Shown: positions 24,392-32,592 of the stretch, piece by piece
How positions within the stretch are numbered: position 1 is the stretch's first letter
Layout of the letters: every line of letters begins with the position of its first letter
Assembly (NCBI GenBank): GCA_900316955.1
Contig: ONEX01000019.1
Location: 1 to 64,000, forward strand
Direction of reading: 5' to 3'
Source of the DNA: an uncultured Bacteroidales bacterium
GTDB lineage: Bacteria > Bacteroidota > Bacteroidia > Bacteroidales > UBA932
DNA: 64,000 nucleotides
Notes under the pieces: model-generated
Told to the model about the DNA's origin: nothing
The model's input: the letters and a program-made list of their open reading frames with translations, nothing else
Database searches by the model: none
Translations under genes and position numbers: made by a program

Positions 24392-24954
24392 TATTTGATC
24401 AGTTTCGCAATGGTTTCTACATACAGTTGATGCTCGATGGGCTGCCCGAGCCGATGCACCTCCGCCGGGTCGTTCCCGTCGTACTCGAAGGCGCGCTGGG
24501 CGATGATCTTGCCCCCGTCCAGGTCCGCATTGACCCAGTGGATGGTGATGCCGTACACCTTGACGCCGTAGGCGACGGCATCCTCGACGGCATGGGCCCC
24601 CTTGAAAGCGGGGAGCAGGGCCGGATGGATGTTGATGATCTTGCCCTCGTAGGCGTTCAGGAGGGTTTCCCCGACGATGCGCATATAGCCCGCCAGGCAC
24701 ACCAGGTCGACCTTCTTGGCATCCAGGATCTTCACGATCTCGGCCTCGAAGGCGGCCTTGCAAGGATAGCTCTTCGGGGAGAAGACGAAGGTCTCCACCC
24801 CGTAGCGCGCCGCCTTTTCGATGACGGCGGCGCCGGGCTTGTCACACACCATCACGGCCACCTCGGCATCCAGGACGCCGTCCGCGCAGGCGCGGGCGAT
24901 GGCGTCGAAATTGGTGCCGGTGCCGCTGGCGAATACCGCTAACTGCTTCTTCAT
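24391..24954 (-). CDS. purN: Phosphoribosylglycinamide formyltransferase (GART)
   Basis: The 187-residue enzyme formylates GAR with 10-formyl-THF. The catalytic Asn-His-Asp set is visible in INIHPALLPAFKGAHA and HWVNADLDGG. The ATG at 24954 comes immediately after a 26-base repeat that also forms the end of purM. It overlaps purH by one base. Confidence 0.95.
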   Translation of the reverse strand: MKKQLAVFASGTGTNFDAIARACADGVLDAEVAVMVCDKPGAAVIEKAARYGVETFVFSPKSYPCKAAFEAEIVKILDAKKVDLVCLAGYMRIVGETLLNAYEGKIINIHPALLPAFKGAHAVEDAVAYGVKVYGITIHWVNADLDGGKIIAQRAFEYDGNDPAEVHRLGQPIEHQLYVETIAKLIK

Positions 24955-24980
24955 AGATTCTTTCGCTTCGCTCAGAATGA
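24955..24980 (-). repeat. REP-like 26-base repeat, copy A (purM/purN junction)
   Basis: On the minus strand the sequence TCATTCTGAGC...GAAAGAATCT differs from the copy at 40443-40468 at one position (G instead of A at base 12). ATTCT and AGAAT at its ends can pair. It encodes the last two codons and stop of purM and ends next to the purN ATG. Confidence 0.85.
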
Positions 24981-26006
24981 CATCTGAATATCGACCCCGG
25001 GCTGGTCCGTGACCTGGCCGATGACGGCGGCCTTCTCGCCGCAGCGGTTCAGGATGTCGATGGCCTTGTCGGCCTCGGAAGCGTCCAGGACGGCGATCAT
25101 GCCGATACCCATGTTGAAGATGTTGAACATCTCGCGGTGCGGGACATTCCCCCACTTCTCCAGCATCTGGAACACCGGGAGAATCTCCCAGGTTCCCTCG
25201 TGGATCTCGAGGCCCTGACCGGGCTGCAGCACGCGCGGGATATTCTCGTCGAAGCCGCCGCCGGTGATGTGGCAGATCCCGTGGACATCGCAGTTGCGGA
25301 TCACCTCGAGCATCTGCTTCACATAGATCTTCGTCGGGGTGAGGAGCACTTCGCCGAGCTTCCGGTAGCCGAATTCGGCGATCGGCGTGTCATAGGACAG
25401 GCCGGCATCGGCCACGATCTTCCGCACGAGGCTGAAGCCGTTGGAGTGCACGCCGCTGGAGGCCACGCCCACGAGGACGTCCCCCACCTTCACCTTCGAG
25501 CCGTCAATGAGTTTGGACTTCTCGACGACACCGGTGGTATAACCCGCGATGTCATATTCGCCGTCCTCATACATGCCCGGCATTTCGGCCGTTTCGCCGC
25601 CCACGAGGGCGCAGCCCGCCTGGCGGCAGCCTTCCGCCACGCCGGCGACGATGGCTTCCACCTTGGCCGGGATGTTGTGTCCGAGCGCCACATAATCCAG
25701 GAAAATGAGGGGTTCGGCGCCCTGCGCGAGGACGTCGTTCACGCACATCGCCACGGCGTCGATGCCGATGGTGTCGTGCTTGTCCATCGCGAAGGCGATC
25801 TTGAGCTTGGTGCCCACGCCGTCGGTGCCGCTCACGAGGACCGGCTCCTTGACATTCAGGGCCGAGAGGTCGAACATGCCGCCGAAGGAGCCGATGTTCC
25901 CCATCGACCCGATCCGGCGCGTGGATGCGACGTGCTGTTTGATCCTGCGGACCACTTCATACCCCGCTTCGAGGTTCACGCCCGCGTTTTCGTAGGTTTT
26001 CGCCAT
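24972..26006 (-). CDS. purM: Phosphoribosylformylglycinamidine cyclo-ligase (AIRS)
   Basis: The 344-residue enzyme closes the imidazole ring. Family motifs are present: VSGTDGVGTKLKIA, GGETAEMPGMY and HITGGGFDENIPR. The last codons (MSF-stop) are supplied by a repeat element, so the C-terminus may have been reset by its insertion. It lies 3 bases after the purF stop in the operon. Confidence 0.95.
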   Translation of the reverse strand: MAKTYENAGVNLEAGYEVVRRIKQHVASTRRIGSMGNIGSFGGMFDLSALNVKEPVLVSGTDGVGTKLKIAFAMDKHDTIGIDAVAMCVNDVLAQGAEPLIFLDYVALGHNIPAKVEAIVAGVAEGCRQAGCALVGGETAEMPGMYEDGEYDIAGYTTGVVEKSKLIDGSKVKVGDVLVGVASSGVHSNGFSLVRKIVADAGLSYDTPIAEFGYRKLGEVLLTPTKIYVKQMLEVIRNCDVHGICHITGGGFDENIPRVLQPGQGLEIHEGTWEILPVFQMLEKWGNVPHREMFNIFNMGIGMIAVLDASEADKAIDILNRCGEKAAVIGQVTDQPGVDIQMSF

Positions 26007-26009
26007 AGT

Positions 26010-27365
26010 CTAGTCGTTGATTTCTTCGTCATACAAAAGGGTCGGATACTCGCCCGTGAAGCAAGCCTGGCACGGGTCGGCGCAACCGAAAGCGGATGCA
26101 CGCGTGGATTCCGGGCTCAGGTAGCCCAGGGAATCCGCGCCGATGGCCGCGCAGGCCTCCTCCAGCGTCCGGTGCGAGCACAGGAGCTCTTCCGGAGTGG
26201 ACGTGTCCACACCGTAGTGGCAGGTGAACCGCATCATCGGGCTGGCGATGCGCACGTGGACCTCCGTGGCGCCCGCCTCGCGGAGGAGCCGGACGATCTT
26301 GAGGGAAGTCGTGCCGCGGACGATGGAGTCGTCCACCAGGACGATGCGCTTGCCCTTCACGATGCTGTACACCGGGGAGAGCTTCATCTTCACGCCCAGT
26401 TCACGCATGGACTGGACCGGCTCGATGAAGGTGCGGCCCACATATTTGTGCTTGATGAGGCCCATCTCGTACGGGATGCCGCTTTCCTCGGCATAACCCA
26501 TGGCCGCGCTCAGGCTGGATTCGGGCACGCCCACGACCATATCGGCCTCCACCGGGCACTCCCGGTACAGGCGCCGGCCCGCTTCCTTGCGGTAAGCGTG
26601 CACGTTGCAGCCGTCGATGTCGCTGTCGGGACGCGCAAAATAGATGTATTCCATGCCGCACATCCGGTGCTTGCAGAACTTCGAGAAGATCGTGCTGCGG
26701 ATGCCGTGGTGGTCCAGCGAGATGATCTCGCCCGGACGCACGTCGCGGATGAACTCCGCGCCCATGATGCCGAATGCGCAGGATTCGCTGCTGACGACAT
26801 AGCCGTCGCCGATCTTGCCGATGCACAGGGGCTTGATGCCGTACTTGTCACGGGCGGCGTAGATGCGGTTCTTCGTCATGACGACGAAGGTGTAGCCGCC
26901 TTCCATCATGTTCAGGGCCTTCACGATGTTCACGATACGGTCCTCGCTCGCGCTCTTCTTGATGAGGTGCGCCAGGAGTTCCGCGTCGGTGTCGGTCTGG
27001 AAGATGGTGCCGCGCTTTTCCAGATACTCGGCGATCTGCTTGGAATTCACCAGGTTACCGTCGCTCGCGACGCAGAAGTCGCCGGAATGGTGGCGGAAGA
27101 AGAAAGGGCCCACGTTGTCCAGGCCGCCGCGGGAGGCGTTCGCGTACTTGACGCAGCCGATGCCCAGGGAACCCTGGAGCTTGCCCACCTGGCCGTTGTT
27201 GAAGATCTCGTTCAGGAGGCCCAGGCCGCGGTAGCGATGCGAGTCGCCGTGGCTGTCGAAAGTAGCGATGCCGCCGCCTTCCTGGCCGCGGTGCTGGAGG
27301 TTGTGCAGACCGTAGTAGATGTAGGTCGAGGCGTCCGGGACGCCGTAAACTGCAAGTACGCCCAT
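26010..27365 (-). CDS. purF: Amidophosphoribosyltransferase with degenerate glutaminase domain
   Basis: This 451-residue protein is of the Bacillus type: LQHRGQE (24-29), GLIKHKYVGRTFI, the PRPP loop VDDSIVRGTTS and the FeS-ligand cysteines (MCGMEYIYF, CADPCQACF) are kept. The N-terminal glutaminase has lost key residues. The initiator Met occupies the place of the catalytic Cys (MGVLAVYG for CGVFGIWG). The conserved HVRY is CVKY (71-74), and HNGN is SDGN (101-104). The codons before ATG contain no Cys and the purC stop is 1 base upstream, so a missed start cannot restore it. Inference: PRA is made with free ammonia. Confidence 0.93.
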   Translation of the reverse strand: MGVLAVYGVPDASTYIYYGLHNLQHRGQEGGGIATFDSHGDSHRYRGLGLLNEIFNNGQVGKLQGSLGIGCVKYANASRGGLDNVGPFFFRHHSGDFCVASDGNLVNSKQIAEYLEKRGTIFQTDTDAELLAHLIKKSASEDRIVNIVKALNMMEGGYTFVVMTKNRIYAARDKYGIKPLCIGKIGDGYVVSSESCAFGIMGAEFIRDVRPGEIISLDHHGIRSTIFSKFCKHRMCGMEYIYFARPDSDIDGCNVHAYRKEAGRRLYRECPVEADMVVGVPESSLSAAMGYAEESGIPYEMGLIKHKYVGRTFIEPVQSMRELGVKMKLSPVYSIVKGKRIVLVDDSIVRGTTSLKIVRLLREAGATEVHVRIASPMMRFTCHYGVDTSTPEELLCSHRTLEEACAAIGADSLGYLSPESTRASAFGCADPCQACFTGEYPTLLYDEEIND

Positions 27366-27366
27366 A

Positions 27367-28098
27367 TTATTCTTCCGTTTCCATTACGTTTCTCAATTTC
27401 TCCAGGACGATGCTGTAGGACGGGACCAGGTCCCCGAGGTCCAGGCGGAAGCGGTCCTTGTCCAGCCGCTCCCCCGTTTCCTCGTCCCACATCCGGCAGG
27501 TGTCGGGGCTGAGCTCGTCGGAGATGATGATGGCCCCGGTATCCGCCGCCCGGCCGAACTCGAACTTCGCGTCCACGAGCTCGATGCCCGCCTGGTGCAG
27601 GAGGTCCGTCAGCAGCTGGCCTGACCGGCGGACGATGTCATACATCATGTCCAGCTCGGGATAGGTGGCCAGTTTCAGGGCCACGGCCTGGTCGCGGTTG
27701 ATGAGCGGGTCGCCCAGCTCGTCGTTGTTGTAGCACAGGTCCAGGATCGTGTTCTCCGGCTTCATGCCGTCCTCGACCCCCAGCTTGGTGGCTAGGGAGC
27801 CGCAGATCCGGTTGTGGAACACCACCTCGAGCGGGATGATCTCGATCATCCGGCACAGCTGCTCGCGCTCGTCGGAGAGCGTGCGGATGAAGTGGGTGTC
27901 CACCCCGTTCTCGTTGAGATAGCCCAGCAGGAGGGCCGAAATCTGACTGGTGAGCGCGCCCTTGCCGTTGAAGCGGGCCCGCTTGACGCCGTGGTAGGCG
28001 GTCGTCACGTCCTTGTAGCGGAAAATGACCTGCACGGGGTCGTCGGTGGAGAAGACCTGCTTCTCGTTTCCGTTGAATAGGAGTTTATCCTTGACCAT
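27367..28098 (-). CDS. purC: SAICAR synthetase
   Basis: The 243-residue ATP-dependent ligase adds aspartate to CAIR. Recognised by the start (DKLLFNGNEKQVF), VKRARFNGKGAL, EVVFHNRICGSLA and ELVDAKFEFG. Its ATG abuts the purL stop with no gap, and purF begins one base after its own stop, so the three genes are tightly coupled. Confidence 0.95.
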   Translation of the reverse strand: MVKDKLLFNGNEKQVFSTDDPVQVIFRYKDVTTAYHGVKRARFNGKGALTSQISALLLGYLNENGVDTHFIRTLSDEREQLCRMIEIIPLEVVFHNRICGSLATKLGVEDGMKPENTILDLCYNNDELGDPLINRDQAVALKLATYPELDMMYDIVRRSGQLLTDLLHQAGIELVDAKFEFGRAADTGAIIISDELSPDTCRMWDEETGERLDKDRFRLDLGDLVPSYSIVLEKLRNVMETEE

Positions 28099-31000
28099 TT
28101 ATCGTTGTTTTCTGAAGTATGCGACTGCGTTTTCGAAGATAGGCTGCCGGCAGTTGCCGGCGATGTTCTTGAACAGATGGTCCTCATAGCGCTCGCTGTG
28201 GCCCATCTTGCCCAGGATGTGTCCGTCGGGGCTCACGATGCCCTCGATGTCGTAATGGGATCCGTTGGGGTTGTCCACGTAGCGGAAGGCCACCTGGCCT
28301 TTCGCGAAGAGTTCCTTCGCCAGTTCCGGTGACACGACGAACTTGCCCTCGCCGTGGCTGAAGGCGATGCTGTGGCGCTCACCCTTGGTGAAGCCGGCGA
28401 GCCAGGGGGAATTCACCGTGGCGACCTCGGTCGTGGCCATCAGGGAGACGTGGCGGTTGATGTCGTTGCGGAAGAGCGTCGGGGAATCCGGCGTCACGCA
28501 GCCCAGCTTCCCGTACGGGAGCAGGCCGCTCTTGACCAGCGCCTGGAAACCGTTGCAGATGCCCAGGACAAGGCCGCCGCGCGCGAGGAGGTCCGTGATG
28601 GCGGCGCCCACCTTGGCGTTGTTGATGACGTCGGCGATGAACTTGCCGCTGCCGTCCGGCTCGTCACCGGAGGAGAAGCCGCCGCAGAAGGCGAGGATCT
28701 GGCTCTCGGCGATCCGCTGCGCGAGGGCGTCGATGGACCCGAGGACATCCTCCGGCGTCAGGTTCCGGAACACGAACGGACGGACATCGGCCCCGGCCTT
28801 GCGGAAAGCCTTGGCGGTGTCATAGTCGCAGTTGGAGCCCGGGAACACCGGCAGGCACACGACGGGATGCTCCACGGGAGCGCCGGGATAGACGAGGTTC
28901 TTCGGATCGAACGGGACCGGCGCCACGGCCGGGACAGGCTCGTCGAAGGCGGGCTTCACCCGCGGCGGATAGAGCTTGAAATAGCGGCCCTCATAGGCCT
29001 TTTCAAGCGCCTCCAGGGCCATTTCGCAGCCATTGACCTTGATGCCGGAAACGGTCACGACACCGAGCTCGACGGCGCAGGGGTGGTTCAGGGCAGTTCT
29101 GGACTCGACCACGGCGGAACCATAGCCCAGGGAGAAGAGTTCCGCCTCCGGGACCTGGACATCCACGCCGAGGGCGTTGCCCATCGCCATCTTCACGAGG
29201 GCCTCGGCGACGCCGCCGTAGGACAGCGACCAGGCAGAAACGATGTTGCCGGCGCCGATTTCCTTGTACAGGAAGTTCCAGTTGTCTTTCAGCTGCTCCG
29301 TGTCGGGCATCCGGTTCGGGAGCGGGGTATGTTTCAGGAGATAGATCCGGTTGCCGGCCGCCTTGAACTCCGGCGAGATGACGCGGCGGGCGTCGACGGT
29401 CGTGATGCCGAAGGCGACGAGGGTCGGGGGCACGTGGATGTGCTCGAAGGTGCCGCTCATCGAGTCCTTGCCGCCGATGGACGGAAGGCCGAATTCCTTC
29501 TGCATCTTGAGCGTGCCGAGCAGGGCGCTGAGCGGTTTGCCCCAGGTATGGGGATCCTGGGTCATGCGCTCGAAGTATTCCTGGTAGGAGAACCGCATGC
29601 CGCTGTAATCGGCACCGGCGCAGGCCACCTTGGTGCATGCCTCGACCACGGCGTATGCGGCGCTATGGTACGGGCTCCAGAGGGCGAGGTCCGGGTTGTA
29701 GCCGAAGGCCATCACGCTCGCGGTCTCGGTGTACTGGTCCATGGGCAGTTTCTGGACGGAGACCTGCGTCTCGGTCGTCTGCCGCCTGCCGCCGTACGGC
29801 ATCAGGACGGTGGAACGGCCGATGGTGGAGTCGAACATCTCCACGAGACCTTTCTGGGAGGCCACGTTCGGAGAGGCCATGACGGACAGCATCTGCTGCT
29901 CCAGCGTCTCCCCTGCCGGTTCCTGGCAGAACGGATCCTTGTCCTCGACGGGCAGGATCGCGGCCTTCGCATAGTGCTTCGCGCCGGCGCTGTCGATGAA
30001 CGCGCGGGTCAGGTCGCAGACCTTCGTGTCCCCGTAGAACATCCGCATCCGGCCGGTATCGGTGACATTGGCCACGTGGGTGACCTCGATGTTGTCCACG
30101 GCGCAGAGTTCCATCATGCGGGCCTTGTCCCCCGCTTCCACGACCACGGCCATCCGCTCCTGGGACTCGCTGATCGCGAGCTCCGTCGCGTTCAGGCCGG
30201 CGTATTTCGCGGGCACGCGGTCCAGCCAGATGTCCAGGCCGTCGGCCAGCTCGCCGATGGCGACGCTCACGCCGCCGGCGCCGAAGTCGTTCGATTTCTT
30301 GATGAGTTTCGTCACTTCCGGACGGCGGAAGAGGCGCTGCAGCTGGCGTTCCTCGGGGGCGTTACCCTTCTGGACTTCGCTGCCGCAGGTTTCGAGGGAG
30401 GCCTCGGTGTGCTCCTTGGAGGAACCGGTGGCGCCGCCGATGCCGTCCCGGCCGGTGCGGCCGCCCAGAAGGAGGATCACGTCGCCGGGTGCGGGGCTTT
30501 CGCGCCGCACGGCGGAGGCGCGGACGGCACCCACCACCGCGCCGATCTCCATGCGCTTGGCGGTGTAGCCGTCGGAATAGATTTCCCGCACGTGCGTGGT
30601 TGCAAGGCCGATCTGGTTGCCGTAGCTGGAGTAACCTGCGGCGGCCTTCTTCGAGATCATCCGCTGGGGCAGCTTGCCCGGGATGGTGTCGGCCACGGAG
30701 GCGTTCACGTTGCCGGCACCGGTGACGCGCATCGCCTGATACACGTAGGCGCGACCGGAGAGCGGGTCGCGGATGGCGCCGCCGAGGCAGGTCGCCGCGC
30801 CGCCGAAAGGCTCGATTTCGGTCGGATGGTTATGGGTCTCGTTCTTGAACTGGAGGAGCCATTTCTCGGGCTTCCCGTCCACATCGACATTTACGAAAAT
30901 GCTGCAGGCGTTGTTCTCTTCACTGACCTCCAGGTCGTCCAGCTTGCCCTGCTTGCGCAGCCAGCGGGCGCCGATGGTCGCGAGCTCCATCAGGCAGCGG

Positions 31001-31788
31001 GGCTTGTTCCCGCGGCCGAGGTCCGCCCGCATCTGCTCGAACAGGTCCAGGGAGGATTCCAGTTCGGCCTTCATGAAGGACTCGTCCACCGTGATCTCCT
31101 CCAGGACGGAGGTGAAGGTGGTATGGCGGCAATGGTCGCTCCAGTAGGTGTCCAGGATGCGGAGCTCCGTCTCGGACGGATTCCGGCCCTCGGACTTGAA
31201 GTAGTTCACCACTTCCCCGAGGTCGGCCGCGTTCATCGCCAGGCCGTGGCCCTTGCAGAAGGAGAGGTACTGCTCCGGGGCCAGGTCGATGAAGCCCGTC
31301 AGGTCCTCGAGGGGCTTCACATCGGCCTTCTCGCCGAGCGCAAGGACGGAAAGGTCCTTTTCGCGGCATTCCACCGGATTGATGAAATAGTGCCGGATCT
31401 TCGCGATCGTTTCGTCCGTGACGGAGTCCTCGAAGACCACCAGGCGGGAGCTCTTGATCTCGATGTCCGCTTCCGGGTCGATCAGATGGACGCAGTCCAC
31501 GGCGGAGGAGGCCCGCTGGTCGAACTGGCCGGGAATGTATTCCACGGCGATGTATTTCTTGCCCGCGAGCGGGAGGTCGTCGGTGACGGTGTCCGTCACT
31601 ACTTCCCCGAACACGCTGTAGCGGCTCTTCTCCAACAGGTCGTCGGAGAAGCCGAATAGGTCGTACACGTTGATGAGCCGGAGGGAACCCAGGCTCAGGG
31701 AGAGGTTCTCGTTGAACTCGGCGAGAAGGCTCGCGGCCTCCACGCGGAACTGCTCCTTTTTCTCTACAAAGATGCGCCTGCTCTTCAT
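28099..31788 (-). CDS. purL: Phosphoribosylformylglycinamidine synthase, large fused form
   Basis: The 1229-residue protein is the proteobacterial-type fusion of FGAM synthase and glutaminase. Seen: SDHCRHTTF, FKNETHNHPTEIEPFGGAATC cut into its core, GGRTGRDGIGG, and the C-terminal GATase1 domain with an intact nucleophile in LGICNGFQ and SHGEGKF. So this operon still uses glutamine at this step. I chose the ATG at 31788 (MKSRRIFVEKK), since the longer frame runs through a hairpin region with no conserved sequence. Confidence 0.96.
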   Translation of the reverse strand: MKSRRIFVEKKEQFRVEAASLLAEFNENLSLSLGSLRLINVYDLFGFSDDLLEKSRYSVFGEVVTDTVTDDLPLAGKKYIAVEYIPGQFDQRASSAVDCVHLIDPEADIEIKSSRLVVFEDSVTDETIAKIRHYFINPVECREKDLSVLALGEKADVKPLEDLTGFIDLAPEQYLSFCKGHGLAMNAADLGEVVNYFKSEGRNPSETELRILDTYWSDHCRHTTFTSVLEEITVDESFMKAELESSLDLFEQMRADLGRGNKPRCLMELATIGARWLRKQGKLDDLEVSEENNACSIFVNVDVDGKPEKWLLQFKNETHNHPTEIEPFGGAATCLGGAIRDPLSGRAYVYQAMRVTGAGNVNASVADTIPGKLPQRMISKKAAAGYSSYGNQIGLATTHVREIYSDGYTAKRMEIGAVVGAVRASAVRRESPAPGDVILLLGGRTGRDGIGGATGSSKEHTEASLETCGSEVQKGNAPEERQLQRLFRRPEVTKLIKKSNDFGAGGVSVAIGELADGLDIWLDRVPAKYAGLNATELAISESQERMAVVVEAGDKARMMELCAVDNIEVTHVANVTDTGRMRMFYGDTKVCDLTRAFIDSAGAKHYAKAAILPVEDKDPFCQEPAGETLEQQMLSVMASPNVASQKGLVEMFDSTIGRSTVLMPYGGRRQTTETQVSVQKLPMDQYTETASVMAFGYNPDLALWSPYHSAAYAVVEACTKVACAGADYSGMRFSYQEYFERMTQDPHTWGKPLSALLGTLKMQKEFGLPSIGGKDSMSGTFEHIHVPPTLVAFGITTVDARRVISPEFKAAGNRIYLLKHTPLPNRMPDTEQLKDNWNFLYKEIGAGNIVSAWSLSYGGVAEALVKMAMGNALGVDVQVPEAELFSLGYGSAVVESRTALNHPCAVELGVVTVSGIKVNGCEMALEALEKAYEGRYFKLYPPRVKPAFDEPVPAVAPVPFDPKNLVYPGAPVEHPVVCLPVFPGSNCDYDTAKAFRKAGADVRPFVFRNLTPEDVLGSIDALAQRIAESQILAFCGGFSSGDEPDGSGKFIADVINNAKVGAAITDLLARGGLVLGICNGFQALVKSGLLPYGKLGCVTPDSPTLFRNDINRHVSLMATTEVATVNSPWLAGFTKGERHSIAFSHGEGKFVVSPELAKELFAKGQVAFRYVDNPNGSHYDIEGIVSPDGHILGKMGHSERYEDHLFKNIAGNCRQPIFENAVAYFRKQR

Positions 31789-31802
31789 GTTTTTAAAATT
31801 AG

Positions 31803-31836
31803 ATGCCCACCGACGCAGGGTGGCGGGGGTGGGCAT
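31803..31836 (-). repeat. Intercistronic hairpin between purE and purL
   Basis: ATGCCCACC (31803-31811) and GGTGGGCAT (31828-31836) form a perfect 9-bp stem. In the direction of transcription it is followed by CTAATTTTAAAAAC, a weak U-rich tail. It could act as a partial terminator or an RNA-stabilising stem that tunes purE against the rest of the operon. Confidence 0.65.
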
Positions 31837-31841
31837 TGTAT

Positions 31842-32312
31842 TCAGATAACCGTATGGAGTACCTTGTCGCTTTGCTGCTGACGGAAATCCTCCAGCTTCT
31901 TCCGGAGGGCGGTATCCTGGAGGGCCAGGATGGCCACCGCGTACAGCGCGGCGTTCTTGGCTCCGTCGATGGCCATCGTCGCGACGGGAATGCCGGAGGG
32001 CATTTGGACGATGGACAGGAGGGAATCCAGGCCGTTCAGGGCCTTGGACTTCACGGGAACGCCGATGACCGGTAGGGTCGTGAGCGCGGCGATCACGCCC
32101 GGCAGATGGGCGGCACCGCCCGCGCCGGCGATGATGATATCAAAACCGTTCTCGCGCGCGGCCCGGACATAGTCGGCCAGGGGACCGGGGTTCCGATGGG
32201 CGCTGAGGACACGTTTTTCGTAGGGGATGCCAAATTCTTCGAGGGTGGAGCACGCCGGGGACATGACGTCCCAGTCACTTGCGCTGCCCATGATAATAGC
32301 GACCTTGCTCAT
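31842..32312 (-). CDS. purE: N5-carboxyaminoimidazole ribonucleotide mutase, class I
   Basis: The 156-residue protein begins [17 protein letters not shown] and contains [21 protein letters not shown] and [11 protein letters not shown], all class I PurE signatures. It converts N5-CAIR to CAIR and therefore needs PurK, which is not in this window. It is the first gene of the purine operon, with its own promoter at 32334-32364, back-to-back with the pyr operon. Confidence 0.95.
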   Translation of the reverse strand: MSKVAIIMGSASDWDVMSPACSTLEEFGIPYEKRVLSAHRNPGPLADYVRAARENGFDIIIAGAGGAAHLPGVIAALTTLPVIGVPVKSKALNGLDSLLSIVQMPSGIPVATMAIDGAKNAALYAVAILALQDTALRKKLEDFRQQQSDKVLHTVI

Positions 32313-32333
32313 AAGATTTCTACTAACGAAGTG

Positions 32334-32364
32334 CAAATTTACGAGGATTATCCGAGGGTCGCAA
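32334..32364 (-). promoter_or_regulatory. Promoter of the purine operon
   Basis: On the minus strand TTG (32364-32362) is followed after 20 bases by TAAATTTG (32341-32334), a perfect -7 element. Transcription would start near 32328, about 15 bases before purE. No PurR-type box or purine riboswitch was recognised. Confidence 0.65.
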
Positions 32365-32431
32365 CCCCTTTCCGCCATTTTGTTGAAAAAAATTTCCACA
32401 GGCGGTTTGTTGATATTTTCCGTCGGAAAAA

Positions 32432-32464
32432 TTTGCAGAATTGCCCCAAAAAGCAGTAACTTTG
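32432..32464 (+). promoter_or_regulatory. Promoter of the pyrimidine operon
   Basis: TTTG (32432-32435), 21 bases, TAACTTTG (32457-32464): both boxes match the Bacteroidetes consensus. The start site would fall near 32470, just before the leader ORF. Confidence 0.7.
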
Positions 32465-32473
32465 CTGCCCGGA

Positions 32474-32545
32474 ATGTTGAGTAAGTCCATCATATCCCAG
32501 ACACTCGGCATCGGTGGGACCGATGAGGTCCTTATTTTTTATTGA
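32474..32545 (+). CDS. pyr operon leader peptide (23 codons)
   Basis: ATG at 32474 opens a short frame with [10 protein letters not shown], then [13 protein letters not shown], and a stop at 32543-32545, three bases before the attenuator stem. Within it lie a perfect 7-bp hairpin CATCGGT-GGG-ACCGATG (32509-32525) and a T-run (32535-32540). There is no amino-acid bias, which fits UTP-sensing of the pyrBI kind, where coupling of ribosome and polymerase is measured rather than tRNA charging. The predicted 5' leader before the ATG is only a few bases, so translation would have to be nearly leaderless. Confidence 0.55.
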   Translation: MLSKSIISQTLGIGGTDEVLIFY

Positions 32546-32547
32546 CA

Positions 32548-32575
32548 GGCAGCCCTGACGGGTTGTCTTTTTTTT
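32548..32575 (+). terminator. Attenuator terminator before pyrC
   Basis: GGCAGCCC (32548-32555) pairs fully with GGGTTGTC (32560-32567), including two G-U pairs, around TGAC, followed by eight T (32568-32575). It lies 18 bases before the pyrC ATG, within the operon leader. Confidence 0.88.
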
Positions 32576-32592
32576 GTAATAAGGTTAGCGAC

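Noticed and set aside
27340-27375. Missed upstream start that would restore the PurF cysteine
   Set aside because: The codons immediately before the ATG (AAG AAT AAT) hold no Cys, and the frame runs back into purC; no start in that stretch would put a Cys before the Gly-Val.
28354-31659. 1101-codon open frame on the plus strand across purL
   Set aside because: Same reasoning: purL is intact with operon context, and the antisense frame shows only low-complexity acidic and Gly/His-rich sequence.
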